Part shown: positions 44,718-57,100 of the stretch, in pieces
Layout of the letters: each line of letters starts with the position of its first letter
Position numbering within the stretch: the stretch's first letter is position 1
NCBI GenBank assembly: GCA_033297075.1
Contig: MU858049.1
Span: forward strand, 676,814 to 740,813
Direction of reading: 5' to 3'
Origin: Rhypophila decipiens
Taxonomy: Eukaryota > Ascomycota > Sordariomycetes > Sordariales > Naviculisporaceae
Length of the DNA stretch: 64,000 bases
Notes under the pieces: model-generated
The model's database searches: none
Told to the model about the DNA's origin: nothing
Seen by the model: the letters and a program-made list of their open reading frames with translations, nothing else
Translations under genes and position numbers: made by a program

Positions 44718-47339
44718 ATGCGACACTTGGTGTTCATATGTAGGCCGTGTCTCGCTTCCATTCGAAACCAACAGACCAGACAACCGCTCTCGAGATCGAT
44801 TGTCTCCTGGAGCACACAGCCAAACGCCCGGAGAAGACCCACGAATTTCTCGGCTCTGCATGCCTTCAGAAGAAGCAAATCCACAGCCTACGATGAACTG
44901 GAAAATGCCCTCGCTGCTGCTATTGCACACGACAAACCGCGCAAGCGACAAGTGGACGATGCGGACGACTGGTCGGTACCGAGTGCCGTTGGCCAAGAAC
45001 AACGAAGCAACGAGCTCTTGACCATCGGGGACCAAGATACACGCAGCGCTGATGAGAAATGGGATGAGATCGAGCCCCTTATTCTCGGCTATGATGTGGT
45101 TATCAAGTCGAAGTTTAAGCGGGTCGGCGACAGAGGATGGGATCGGAATCCATGGGAGTGGCTGTGTCACAGATACGTCGAGAGCTCGAGATCAACACAT
45201 GAGTTAGACGCCCATGACACATCAGAAGAGTATTTCGCGGCCATTTATGGAGAGAAAGAACTCAGGGCGAGCCGCTCCCGCACCGAAAGACGGGCTCATA
45301 ATCTGTTTGATACCTGGTTTCCTACGATAGCCCGGCAGATGAAGCCCAAAGCAAAAAAAGGATTCTCTCTACACCCTCAACCTAGCTGGGAGGAGATTGG
45401 GATCATGAGGAAGAAGTGGCTGAGTTTATCCCCACGGCTACGCGATGTCAGGTGGCCGGGTATGGTGACCAAATGCCTCAAGTATGCGCCTCGAAGCCTT
45501 CCCACTGTGCTGCAGGTTACCACGGAGCACCGCATTGCGCGTCCGTACATGTTGGAACAGGTGATCAGACTCCTAGGGAACCAGATCATGTACTACAGGG
45601 CCCAAGATCAACGGGATTATGCAGACTCTGTTGTCAAGTCGATGCTCTGCGTGCTGCGCAACACGCCCCCGGGCTCTGTCAAATTTTCACAGCACACTGT
45701 TTTCAGGATGATGAAATCTGCCAGCATACAAAGCGTGGTAGAGCTGTATGGGTCGCTCAAAAAGTACGAGTGGGAATTTGGGCTGGATACGAGAATGCAC
45801 TTTGCAAGTCGCCTAGCCAAGGATGTCACTTACCGATCAGAAGGACTCGAGATAGTCCGGGAACTGATCGAGAAGGACAGGCTCGATATCAACTCTGTCA
45901 CTGGCTCTGCATTGGCTACTTCGCTGCTGGCGATTCAGAACGACGGTCCGGTTGCGCCGAATCGAATCAGAGCACCACCTCTCCCATCAGTTGCCGAGGA
46001 AGTAAACGAGACTCTTTTGGCGGTTGGCTTGACCCCGAATATCATCAATTTCACAGCCATCATCCAAACGCTTTGTGAACTGAAGGAGCTCTCCAGGGCT
46101 TGGGAGGTTTACGAGTTCATGGTCGGGCAGGGCATTGAACCAGATGAGACAGTGTTGCTGGTCCTGCTCCATGGATCCAAACTCTGCTTGGATTACGACT
46201 CGGCGCAACGGGTGGTCGGAATGGCAATCGAACGTGGCATGAACCACCGACCCTTCTGGAACGAGGTCTTGCACCTGATCTTTACATCGGCTCTCCGGGA
46301 GCGGGAGGATCTGCGAGTCAAGGGAGCATCCCCGCGAAGCTTCTCCATGTTTTCGCCCATGTGGTTTGTCTACAACAAGTTCTTTGATCAGGAGCCCCTT
46401 CAGAGGCTCATGATCAGCAAAACTCCGCTCGCCAACATTTCGCACCACTCATTAGAGGCGGTCCCCGGCACAGGAAGTAGTTTGGACTTCCTCTGGCCCT
46501 ACGTCCGGCCTACCTGGCCGATTATTTCGATGCTGCCTGGCGACCGTGAGATGCTCGAACCCGGCACGGATACCCTCTACATCATGCTCGTGGCCTACGT
46601 CAGGGGCTTCACCCAACCCTTCAATATCATCGCTTTCTGGAGGCGCTTTCAGCGTCTCCTCGCGAGCGGCGACCCGGTCGCCGGTCAAATTGTCAGAGAG
46701 GCCGGCCCAAAACTACACAACGTAATCCTGCTGTCTCTTTGCGACAATCCTGAGATGCTGCCACACGCCCTCGAGATGCTTACCTTTATGCTCAACGACA
46801 CCATCGAGGCCGGGATCCTCGCCCAATCCTGGGCCAAAGACGACCGTCTTCGCCACCCGACCCCCGACATCCGGTCCTGGGGAATCGTCCTCAACGGCTT
46901 CATGCGGCACAGACGGCACAAGGAGGGCGAGGCCATTCTCGACATGATGCGCCGGCACGGTATCCCGCCCAACATCTCGACCTGGAACCAGCTGCTAGCC
47001 GGCTACACACGCTCGCACCAGGCGCACAGGGCACTCGATGTCATGGACCGTATCCACAAGGAAGGTCTCGAACCGGATGAGTTCACCTGGAGCATCTTCT
47101 CCAATCTTCGCCGTGACCGGGAAACTGCTGCCCTGATGAAGAAGATGATGGTCCAGAGGCGATGGTTGAGGGACAACAACAAGGACATATCGTGGCTGTC
47201 GGATGATAAAAGGAACGTCATTGACGAGTACCAACAGTTGAGAAACGAGCTGGGCGATCTCCGGGATGATATCCGTCGGAATGGCGTGCGGACCAGGCCT
47301 CCGAGGATACCAAGCGCGGTTAGGCACGTAATGATGTAG
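44718..47339 (+). CDS. Mitochondrial pentatricopeptide-repeat (PPR) protein, 873 aa
   Basis: Single exon from an ATG at 44718 to TAG at 47337. The first ~55 residues (MRHLVFICRPCL, RNQQTRQPLSRSIV) are Arg-rich without acidic residues, a good mitochondrial presequence. Scattered degenerate PPR pairs are visible. The clearest are near residues 435-470 (TPNIINFTAIIQTLCELK then AWEVYEFMVGQGIEPDE), a next repeat starting TVLLVLLHGSKLCLDYDSA, and near 745-800 (IRSWGIVLNGFMRHRRHKEG, then NISTWNQLLAGYTRSH and ALDVMDRIHKEGLEPDEFTW). PPR proteins bind mitochondrial RNAs to control their stability, processing or translation. The fungal subfamily and RNA target are not identifiable by eye. Length is normal for the group. 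Confidence 0.85.
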   Translation: MRHLVFICRPCLASIRNQQTRQPLSRSIVSWSTQPNARRRPTNFSALHAFRRSKSTAYDELENALAAAIAHDKPRKRQVDDADDWSVPSAVGQEQRSNELLTIGDQDTRSADEKWDEIEPLILGYDVVIKSKFKRVGDRGWDRNPWEWLCHRYVESSRSTHELDAHDTSEEYFAAIYGEKELRASRSRTERRAHNLFDTWFPTIARQMKPKAKKGFSLHPQPSWEEIGIMRKKWLSLSPRLRDVRWPGMVTKCLKYAPRSLPTVLQVTTEHRIARPYMLEQVIRLLGNQIMYYRAQDQRDYADSVVKSMLCVLRNTPPGSVKFSQHTVFRMMKSASIQSVVELYGSLKKYEWEFGLDTRMHFASRLAKDVTYRSEGLEIVRELIEKDRLDINSVTGSALATSLLAIQNDGPVAPNRIRAPPLPSVAEEVNETLLAVGLTPNIINFTAIIQTLCELKELSRAWEVYEFMVGQGIEPDETVLLVLLHGSKLCLDYDSAQRVVGMAIERGMNHRPFWNEVLHLIFTSALREREDLRVKGASPRSFSMFSPMWFVYNKFFDQEPLQRLMISKTPLANISHHSLEAVPGTGSSLDFLWPYVRPTWPIISMLPGDREMLEPGTDTLYIMLVAYVRGFTQPFNIIAFWRRFQRLLASGDPVAGQIVREAGPKLHNVILLSLCDNPEMLPHALEMLTFMLNDTIEAGILAQSWAKDDRLRHPTPDIRSWGIVLNGFMRHRRHKEGEAILDMMRRHGIPPNISTWNQLLAGYTRSHQAHRALDVMDRIHKEGLEPDEFTWSIFSNLRRDRETAALMKKMMVQRRWLRDNNKDISWLSDDKRNVIDEYQQLRNELGDLRDDIRRNGVRTRPPRIPSAVRHVMM

Positions 47340-47997
47340 GTGTTGGCTGGGGAACTCACAATTAAGGTGTATTATATCGGGGTGGTTTTGCATAGGTCAT
47401 CATCAAGCGGCTGCATGGATCGGAGTTTTGTGCTCATTTACATATCTCACTATGGTGGTATATAGAGAATTTCCCAGAGAGGGACGAGCGAGGCTAGCGG
47501 AACGTCCTTTCTTTGGATAATGCTGAACAAGAGCAAGCGTAGGCGAATCAGTGGGTAGGTACATGGGTCTTTATACACCCTCGACCTGAATGTTTGAATT
47601 AGATGTATATAACAGAACCAACGCATCGCATAGTATGTATGCATACATGCTCAAATCTTAAATCATGAAATGAGCGATTTGGACTCTTGCTGTCTCGCAA
47701 TGGATCTCTCAAGATTCCATCTTCATATTGTGTGAAGCAGGTTAATCAATGTGCTGCCCTGCTGATGATATGGAGAGGTCGTCGCTTGGTCGCATCACTT
47801 ATGAGTTTCATAACGACAATGTTGGAAAAACTCCATTAAATCTCTACTGACTGATTATAGGTAAGTAGGTAGGTAGGTGGTCAGGCAACGCTAGACTTGC
47901 TAGGTAGACAAATCCGTCCCAAACCATTTCATCCATCATCATCCTCCCCCGAACCCTTCACAGCCTGAGTAGGTAGCAACTTGTTTGAGATACCTAT
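47340..47997. other. Convergent 3' flanks, no gene
   Basis: 3' regions of the PPR gene (+) and the Dap1-like gene (-). A short GTAAGTAGGTAGGTAGG tract lies near 47860. No coding frame. Confidence 0.5.
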
Positions 47998-48875
47998 TTA
48001 CTCGTCCAAATTCTTGGCACCTTCAACAACACCGACGACATTATACCGTTTCGAAAAGAAAGTCACCCAGTCGTTGAGGACACCCTTTTCTTTGTCGTCG
48101 AGGTGCTTCCACTCGGGCTTGACGTCTTCTGGCTTGGTGGAGGTCTTAGCTAGGGCGTGGGATGCATCTTTGCCGGCGAATACTATATTTTTCATATGGC
48201 GTGAGAATTGAGTTGGTTTGAAAAGCAAGCAAGATTGAGAGACTATGGAGTATGGCTTCTCGGGGCGCTCAGATGAAAAGGAAGTGATGGTTCCTGATAT
48301 GAGAAGGAAAAGGCACCAAAAGTGGCCATGTACTACTCACCATGGTATGAGCCGCCTGGTTGGTAGGCCTTGTTCCCTGTCACATCATATACAATTCCCT
48401 ACAATTTCAAAAATGTTAGAAATGTGCCAAAGCAAAAAGTTGTGAGAAAACATTCATGAGGAAGATAGGGGTACCGGTTACCTACCTTGATAGCAACATA
48501 GCACTTCTTTCCCTCCTCGCCTGTTTAAACCCCATGTTAATTTCATTCTGTCCAAAATAAGTGTATCAACACTCATAAGATCCTTCGTTTTTGTCCCCAT
48601 GCCCATCACTCATGTCCTCTTCTTGATATCCCTGAGCATATTTGGGCCCCATCAACGCACTAACGGGAACACACCGAGTGAGACCGGTTCTCGTATTCCA
48701 TTTCGTTTCATATCCATGAATGATCTATGTGTTCCCATGATATTCCAAAAAACAAAAGGTATCAAAAAGAAAAGAATAACATACCATTTGCCTCGGCCAA
48801 AGCCTCAAGAGAGATGGGGTCCGTCTTAGGCGGCGCCAATTGGACGGGGGTCTTGGGTTCGAACTTTCCGCTCAT
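47998..48875 (-). CDS. Dap1/PGRMC-like cytochrome-b5-fold haem-binding protein, 122 aa, four exons
   Basis: Minus-strand exons are 48875-48785, 48520-48486, 48398-48341 and 48182-47998; the introns are 264, 87 and 158 nt. The exons are too small to stand out as frames but join perfectly: MSGKFEPKTPVQL, PPKTDPISLEALAEANG, EEGKKCYVAIK, GIVYDVTGNKAYQPGGSYH, VFAGKDASHALAKTS, and a tail with KHLDDKEKGVLNDWVTFFSKRY and NVVGVV. This is the membrane-associated progesterone receptor/Dap1 type of cytochrome-b5-like domain, with the conserved VYDVT, GxxYxxxG, FAGxDAS and WxxFFxxRY blocks. Dap1 binds haem via tyrosine and supports sterol P450 enzymes (Erg11). It starts at the domain without a membrane anchor, unlike animal PGRMC1. 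The first intron is unusually long for this window. Confidence 0.85.
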
Positions 48876-49303
48876 GGTGTTGTATCTTGGACTAGGAATT
48901 CTGGACAATATTCTTGTTATTTCTTTAGTCCGGAGGAGTCCAAGTTGAAGATGAGTCGAAAGATTGTTGAATTAGTAGGAGAAATATCCCACTTGAAAGA
49001 CGCAATAACACATGGTGGGTTTACGGGAATTCGAGACCGTTGAATTAAGGCTGTTTCCAACCTCGGAAAGGCACGGACAGGGGTCTGGCCCGCTGTACCG
49101 GGTAGCTCCGCAGCAGCGCACGGATCATTCACGTCATCAAAAGTGATTTTTCCCAAAGCTCGGCATCGTCGCGACCGAGCTTCACGAGCTTGGAGGTTGT
49201 TTGTTTTTGTGTCGCAATTTCAGCTCCCCCAGCCCGGAGCTTCGAAATAATTTCCGTTAATCGTCACATTGATGGTTGAAAAAGTTGAAACAACCACTTT
49301 ATT
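48876..49303. promoter_or_regulatory. Divergent promoter between Dap1-like and Mgr3-like genes
   Basis: 428 bp between the two ATGs without a coding frame or clear TATA box. The sequence GGTTGAAAAAGTTGAAACAA precedes the Mgr3-like start. Confidence 0.5.
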
Positions 49304-51145
49304 ATGATCGCGACGAGGATAGCCGGCTCCGGCCCGGCAGCCGTGTCCCTTCGACGACAGGCGCTCGTTGGCGCGCGAGCCATTCCGTTACGGTCCTCAT
49401 CGTCCTCGGTATATACTATGCGATTGGTGTTTGTTAGGCAGAACCCGGCGCTCTCGATATGTCAACAATGCCGATACCAAGGGACAACGGGACAGGACCG
49501 GAACAACACCCCTAAAAGCTCTAAACCACAAGCTCCGCCCCCATTAACGGTGGGAAAATTCATCTTGAGGTCGTTTTTAGGGAGCGTCAGGAGTATTGGG
49601 ACTGTATTCAAGAGCGAAACGTTGAGGAAAACATACCAGACGAACCCAATCTCGCTTGTCACGGCCTTTTTCGTGTACGTGCCCCGAGATGATACAGTGG
49701 CCTGCCGCTGCTTATGATCCGGATTGCTGACTTCTTGGAATCCACAGATTGGGCTCGGTGGGAGTGATAATGATCTACGTCGTCTACATCTACTTTACCT
49801 ATTTCAACGGAGAGCATTTCACCAGATATCCCGAGCCTGTAGCCGCGGCGCTTCGCAAAGCTCTATACTTCACCAACGTCGACCAAGACCCGAAGCGTGC
49901 CCTCAAATACTATAAACAAGCGTTGGCGTTATGTGACGAGCTAAATATTGACCCATTCACGGACGAGGTGATTGGAATCAAACTTCAGGTCTCTCATTGG
50001 TTGCAGACAATCAACAACCAGGCGAACGCTGTCCAGGTCCTCGAAAGCCTCCTGGCGGACTGCAAGCGCTGGATAGAAAAAGCAGAGAACGCTATCAAGG
50101 ACGGAACTGTCCCTCCCTCGCTCATGCCCCCGTCAAATCTGAAGGACAAGGAAGAAAAGGCTGGCTCGAAACAGGAGGAGGAGGCTGAGAAGGCCGAGCC
50201 AAAGGCTCCTGAGAATATTTGGGGCAAGAGGAACAGGATCCTACAGAAAGCCGTTCAAATCAGCGTCAAGCTTGCCGAACTATACAACGACGATCATCTC
50301 TTGAAACCCGACATAGCGCACGAAAGGCTCATCTGGGGCGTGGAAACCTCTCTCAAGGAGTTGGCGAGAAGGACGACTGAAGGAATCAAGCCAGGTGAAG
50401 GGAATTGGATGAACGCCGAAGAGCATGGTGCCGCCTTGGAATGTAAGTTGCAAGTTCCGACATGGTCGTCGACTTCGTCCCGACCTCCACGCCACTCTCT
50501 GCACGTATTGCATCAAGGTCGCTGACTTGGACCCTAGCACTCGCCCACAGCTACGAAACCAGAGACCTGTTTGAACTTGCCTTGCCGCTTTTCTTCCAGG
50601 CCCTCGGAGCGTCTCGTGATCAATGCCACAGCGCCGTCTTGAGTAAGTGACCCAGCATATCGGTGCCGTTATCGGACGCCCTGACCTGGCTGCCATCCGT
50701 CATGTGATGGTAGCCGTGACATTTCTCCGCGTCCTGGACTAACATGAATGGCACAGTGAACAACATCGCGGTATGCTTTGCTCAGCACAACGTCGGGCGG
50801 CCTGGGGTTGCTGCGATCGATAAGACCGTCGTCGGCGAGAAATCAGGGTCCTCGGCTACCCCGGCTGAGAGAAGAGCCGCCTATCTCGCGGCAGCTCAAC
50901 GATGGGCCGCCAACGCCAAACAGCATGCAACAGAACCGAAAGGGGAGCAGCGAACCGCTGAGTGTGACGAAGCCTGTGCCGTCTCCCTATGCAACTTGGG
51001 AGATATTGCAAGCCTTACTGGGAAACCTGCCGAGGCTCGTCAGTTCTTTGAGCAGGCCATCGCCATGAGCAAGAAGATTGGATATACTCCCGCCATTACC
51101 CAGGCCGAAGCCGGACTCGAGAATCTTTCGAAAACGAGCTCATGA
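49304..51145 (+). CDS. Mitochondrial TPR protein, Mgr3-like i-AAA protease adaptor, 519 aa
   Basis: Four exons, 49304-49674, 49748-50442, 50538-50642 and 50757-51145, with introns of 73, 95 and 114 nt. An N-terminal ~50-residue Arg/Ser/Ala presequence (MIATRIAGSGPAAVSLRR) is followed by a single membrane span LGSVGVIMIYVVYIYFTYF (about 125-143) and YFNGEHFTRYPEPVAAALRK, then TPR repeats (ALYFTNVDQDPKRALKYYKQ; LAHSYETRDLFELALPLFFQ; NIAVCFAQH; CNLGDIASLTGKPAEARQFF). This matches the layout of fungal Mgr3, an inner-membrane adaptor of the Yme1 i-AAA protease. The name rests on layout and general memory. A Lys/Glu-rich linker (about 265-300) sits between repeats. Exon 3 is only 105 nt and joins EAVL to MNNIAV through the splice. 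Confidence 0.75.
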
Positions 51146-54100
51146 TATTGAACATCTCGGCAGATGGTGGCGTCCGATATTCGCTTGGGATGCGTGAAGG
51201 CTGGAAACTATCCGAAGTCGTGCTTTACCCCGGAGCGAAAGAAGTGTGTGTTTCAGGAGGCTGGATATTTGCTGATGGTGTTGATAGCATGTATTGCTGC
51301 ACGTCGGCTCTCGCGCATCTTGCTTGGTGCTGGCTGTGGGTATTTGGGGTTGGTCTTCCAGAAAAGGAGTCAGATCTCTATCGACATAGGGCCACGCGTG
51401 CATCCATCATTTTCCCATTTAGAGTCTTGGACATCTTCAAATGGCGGCTGTGATAAGATCGAGGGTGATTGACATGACGGCATTATCAGGCCATAGATGC
51501 AGGGCCTGGGGTTTCCGACGGGACACCGTCGCCAAGACCGAGGCTCCTTGCGGGGCGTTTTGGTGGCTCCCGGGGGTCTTTGGTTCAAGTTGTATGGAAT
51601 TGTTAACCTCACCGCTGAGATTTGGTGCGATTTGGTGGCAGATCTGAAAGTTTGGGGGAGAGACTGGCGGGGACAGGGGTCATGTTGTGGCGTGATGGTG
51701 TGGATGATTTATTGACCAATGCCAGGGGCGGGAAAGTGCTACATACATTGCATATGCACATCCCTGGGAAAGGTGTGGGTGGGTGGGTTTTGTTTTTTTG
51801 CCGTTTTCCAGGGTTGCAGATTGCTTGCCCAGGCCGTCCCGCTGTTCCCGCTCTTTCGGGCAACGCAACATTGGGTAATTGTCGAGAACGAGGACTGGAT
51901 AGGGAAGGGAGCTCGGTTGAAGCAAAACGATTCATACCGGAAATCCAATGTTGCCAATATCGGATCTTATCTTGGCCCTTCTGGAAATGGCAAATTTGTG
52001 CGTGGAATGGTATGTCGGCCTGTCGGGAGGAAGGCCAAGGCTTGGGTGTACCGTTTCTCTTTTACCTCGGGATCTGTTCGGCGGCATCGGATTCTGCAGC
52101 TCTCTCGTCCGATTTGTTTTGATATGGTAGGTTTAGATCAGTGAGGTTTTCAATATTGTATGTACTCTACTATTGTACTATCATATATTTTATTATACTG
52201 CCCAAAGTCAAGAAACCGAGGATATCGGGCTACGTGTTGATGAGATCGATGCCCTACCCATTCAGGGAGGTACTTACTTGGTATCACTTTGTGTCTCAGA
52301 GGGGCCATAACTAGGCAACAGGATTCAAGTACTGGTAGTGTTTATCGGGTATGTATGTATAGAGGTCTCCCCTCTAGGAAGAGGCCCCTCACGTGCCCTT
52401 ACCTTATCTGATGCTCTGAGTCCAACATGAGCAACATGGAGGCGGAGTATATTCCGACGATGCGTTTGTGCTCATATTGGCGCGCCTCTGCAATACATTA
52501 CCTGGGTAGGGCCGGTACATGAGCTTGGCAGGAGGAGTTGTTGTTGTTGTTGTTGAGTATGTCTTTTGTGCGTTTTGATCTCGGCTCTGGCTCTGGCTAC
52601 TTGCTGCACGGTGTTTCGAAGCGAGCCTTGGCTCGCAGCTGGTGTGGCCAGTAAAAGGGTGTCAAGTATTGGGGTGATCTGGCTATCAATCTGCACGTTG
52701 ATGTTCATCTGTGATCTTCTCGGTATGGACGTAGGGCTCGTTTCTTTTCTTTTTTTCTCTTCTCTCGGTGAAACCCTGACGGGGCACTCTGTCTTATGGA
52801 ACGTCTCTCTTGGGAACTCTAGACTTGGCCCACTGGGCTGTGTATTGACTTGCCTGGTTGAAACGGTCAGGTTTAATTTCTCCTGATTCTTGATATCTGT
52901 TAGTGTCGCCGGGGTCGTAGTTCTTTGCTTTGATCTGCGTTCTGGATTTCAGAGGTACAGTCCAGCACCGTTTGGATAAATGGTGGTGGTCAGCCAGCCT
53001 TCCTGTGCGTGTTCCGTTAAATGCACGTCCAGAATGTGCATATATTCGTGATGGCTCTCTTCGTGCGTTGTCCTCCATCAAGCTTGATGGTGTGCCCCCC
53101 TCCTCCGTCGACGCTGCGGTGAAGAGCAAGAGACCCAAGCGCACTAAATAATTAAGCTTTAAGGTTAGCGACGCTTGCCAAATACCAAGTCCCGACTTTT
53201 GGCGCCAAACAACCAATGGCAGGGACCACGCATCCACCACATCAGACATCATTTCCGACTTTCATTGTGTGTCACTAAGGTCTTTTCATGTACCTACCTT
53301 AGTTCCCTCTAGGTTTCTATAGGGTTTTCCCGCCAGATAAAAGTGAGTTGCTTGTTATGCACATTTTGGCTCGGTAAACCGTTTGAGGTGTTCTTGGCCA
53401 CCAGAATGTTGGATCTGCACAATAGTAAGTGCGGAGTTTCTTCCGTTGCTGACCTTGACCAATTCTTAGATAAGTAAATCTTGTCGACTTGGGGGTTTCA
53501 CGTACCGATATCTCGCCTGGGCCCCTCAAAAGTTCTTAGTTCTTACTCCTCGTGGCTGCCAAGTTCCGTGCCTTGTTGTTCATGTGGAGATTCTCCGCGG
53601 GATAGAAGCTTATGACATGTATCACGACTCGAATGTGACAGTAAGATGACCTGAGTTTGAGTGGGATCCCTAGATGGGCGATTGAAATCTCATTGTTTAG
53701 TTTCGCATCATGGACTCACCAGTATCTTTGCTTCATTCTATATGCAAGCCTTGTGCCGAATCTGTTGCCCGTACCGCCCCTCTCATCTGGGTTACATTGA
53801 TAATAAGCCGTTCCCACTATGAAGAACGACGGTAGGTTAAAAGTGGAGAACCCCTTGAAGAGTCTCGATGATGGGGTCCCTGTTAATCGGCCACTAGGAA
53901 AAGTGGAGTCTCCGTTACAAACTACATGTGGGGCGACAGGGGATTTCACAACGGGAGCAAAACGGCAGGAAACCTAAGGAAAACGCTCCTGTTCCTTCGC
54001 TGGCGGAAGGTACTATCAACTTCATCCGAAGACGACATTCCAGGGAATCGATATCGCCAGCAAATAATTAACTACAGTATGCAGATTTCCCCACAAAGAT

Positions 54101-57100
54101 AACTGTATCAACAACACCTCCACTCAAGCCACTGCCACACATATGAAGTCCAAACGCTGTACGGAGTACTGTACGGATACGGGTTACCCCTCCTATCCTT
54201 GTCGACCGAGTCGGCCCATCGGTTGTGTAACGTGGAGATTGTCATTTTGGGCCAGTCGCGATGCTTGTTTGTTTCCCCAGGCCAGTTCCATGCGCCAATC
54301 AGGGCCAAAGTCTTTTGGTATGATGCGAGTACGTACTGTTACCACTGTATGAGAACTCGTCCACTTTGGGCAAAAGTCTCCACGAGTTTGTTCTTATCAC
54401 TCTCCGCCTCAACTTCTCTTGCACTTGCTTCACGGATAAGACATCTGTGGTAGGGAGGCGCTGCGCAACATTATTCTTCGATTCCGAGCTACCACTTCCT
54501 CACAGTAAATAACTGTCACGGGTCACTCCGCCGGCTGTCACGAAGTTTGGAAGCTCGGATAAGCTCCGATCCTCCGAGCCGATCACAAGGATCGCGGTCT
54601 CCACCCCGGTCGGCTCTTGGCATGGACAACCCGCGGCCTGCCCGGACCGTTGGGCTTCCCAAAATTTCCGGAACAAAGGGCCGGTTGATTCTCAGTCACT
54701 TTAACCTAGCGTTGCTGTTATGTGTCGAGTTCCATTGCATTATCTTGCTTACTTTCAAACTAGAGGTGCGGTTGCTGTTCGACCTGCCACCACCTTCCTA
54801 GAGCATCTCCAGTTAGAGGGTTCATGTTTGGGGTTTCAAGCCCCATGATGAGCGCTTTTCAATCGACCGCCGTCATGCTGCGGCCCGGGCCCGGACAAAA
54901 CGCACTAGACTTCCGGAATACCACCATCTGTACGGAATATTAGGAGAGGCTTCTAGGCAGCACAATTCTTGTCTGCAGTCTTGGCTCTAGTGTCTGTCAA
55001 CACGATACCGGCCAGCCTCAAACGGGGCGAGCTGACCTGCTAGCTGGAGTCCTCGCCGCAGCCATTCGTCCAAATTTCCGCGATCGACCATATATTCCCC
55101 TGCATCACTCCTGGCCTCACATCAGACCCACCTACCTGCCGAAGCGATGGGTTCACGACCGCCTAACTACGGAATTCTTCCACAATCACCTGAATGTCGA
55201 GGGATGCGAAGTACCACACACTCCGCTGGACACACTACGTATCACTCGGTCAACGATTTTCTCGTGGGTTTGCAGCCATCAACATTTTCTTTTTTGAACT
55301 CGTCCACAGCGGACCTATTGGCGTACCCTCCCTACAGTCTGACAAAATCTCTTTTGATTGTCACCTTTTTAGGCCCACTCCTAGGCCGGGATCTCTGAAA
55401 CCATTGGCGAGTCGACATATACAGATATCACCCAGGTTCATGATGGCCTATTACCTAAACACTTGCACTCCCAAGGATGGCTGAGCAACAGGAACCCAGC
55501 CAAACATCCGTTCTTCATATTTTATATACTACCCTTGACCTAATTTCAAGTCAGAGCTTGCAACATTTTCCCTCTCCCAGCATCCGACCCGACCCCTTTT
55601 TCACAGTATCGACACATCCCGGGTTTGGCTCACACCCGAACAGCTTATCCAGATGGAGTAACACGACTAGAGGGGGCCAAGATATCAACGAATGGAAATC
55701 GAAATAACAAGGCTGCCTTGAGCTCTGAATTAGCGATGCGCAAGTGGCTTCAACCGTCCTCTTCCTCGTCCCCCTTTCCGCCACTGCTCTTGGGCTTCTA
55801 CCCGGCCCTAGTTAGTACGGTTGCAAAACGCCGCTTCATTGCTTTGGAAGTGCAGCGTGGAGAGTCCTTTCGTCAAGTTCGTAGGTGCCAACGCACGTGG
55901 GCTTCGCTTCCACGGCAAAGACACACACTGCCGGTGCACTTTTGTGTGCAGTGGCTTTACAGCTGTGAGCACTAAGTCTAGTGCGAGCTGTGGTGTAGGT
56001 GTCGGTTGAGCGTATGCACATACGGATACCCACGTTGGCTACAGTCTGATGCACCCTATGCATTGTTCACCCAATGAAAACTGACCCTGATTGCCAAGAC
56101 CTTCTGGGGCAAGCCCGAAACCGTCATTCTTTTCTTAGAAACATTACTTCCTATTGGAGGGTACATCAGATTTCGTTTCTCGCCGTTCGTGATCCCGGGG
56201 CACGTACACTCTTGCGAACACTACATCTGCGTTTCATTCCAAATAGGCCAGCCCTAGGAGGCAGGCTGCTGGGCTGGGTACCTATGTGTGCTCAGCGTAG
56301 GGCAGACGGCTCTCATTGGACAGACTCACACGCGCGTCAATAAACTCTTTATACTCCGTACACAATCCACAACCCGATTTTGAGTCGCCGTCGTGGTTGG
56401 AAGTTGGAGGCTAAGAAACACAAGCTTACCTGTAACTGTAGCCTTGCACAGCTTGTGTTTCGTCTCCTAGCTGCCTTCCTGACCTCACGTCACGAACACG
56501 GATCACTAGGTCTGGAGGACTCTTTGAAGTCTAGACCTCATCCACCCCGGTAACCTTGACAATAGGGTCATTTACCAGCGGTAGTGTATCCCGACTTTCC
56601 GTGCAACGAGGAGCCAAGTTGATATCATAAGTATATCCACAGTCTTGGTAATCCAGATCCTGGCGGTTTCGAGTCCAACCACGAGCCTCATCACCCATGT
56701 CAACATCGACCATCAAGCCGCTTGATGCGTCTTGGCGGCGAGAGCTCAATATTGCATCTCTCACTAAATTTTCACCTTGATCTTTCCAGTGTGTTGCCGT
56801 TTGAAAGCAACATGAGGAAAGTCAACAAGCCACCTCCCTGGCGCCGTTTGTGAGATGCCCCACACCTTTTTTCTAAATCCCTTCTAGAAGTCCGGCCCGG
56901 TGTAAGTCACCGTTTCGGTAGTCCGTATTTAGACGAACTCCACAGTGGGGTCGCTAAATACGGAGCGATGGGGTAGAGAAAAGCACCCCTGTGAAAAGGA
57001 TCTCGCAACAATCCCTACCGCTGCCAGTGGTAAACCCAAAATCTCCAGGGGCTCCATTCCCAAATTTCTTGGTGAGAAAATCAGAATAAAACCTGCATAC

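Noticed and set aside
48245..48445. Single frame over the Dap1-like gene introns
   Set aside because: Plus-strand shadow. The minus-strand four-exon model gives a complete, well-conserved protein.
51622..52122. 166-codon frame in the gene-free region
   Set aside because: No domain, hydrophobic pattern or splice-supported extension; codon use is unlike neighbouring genes.
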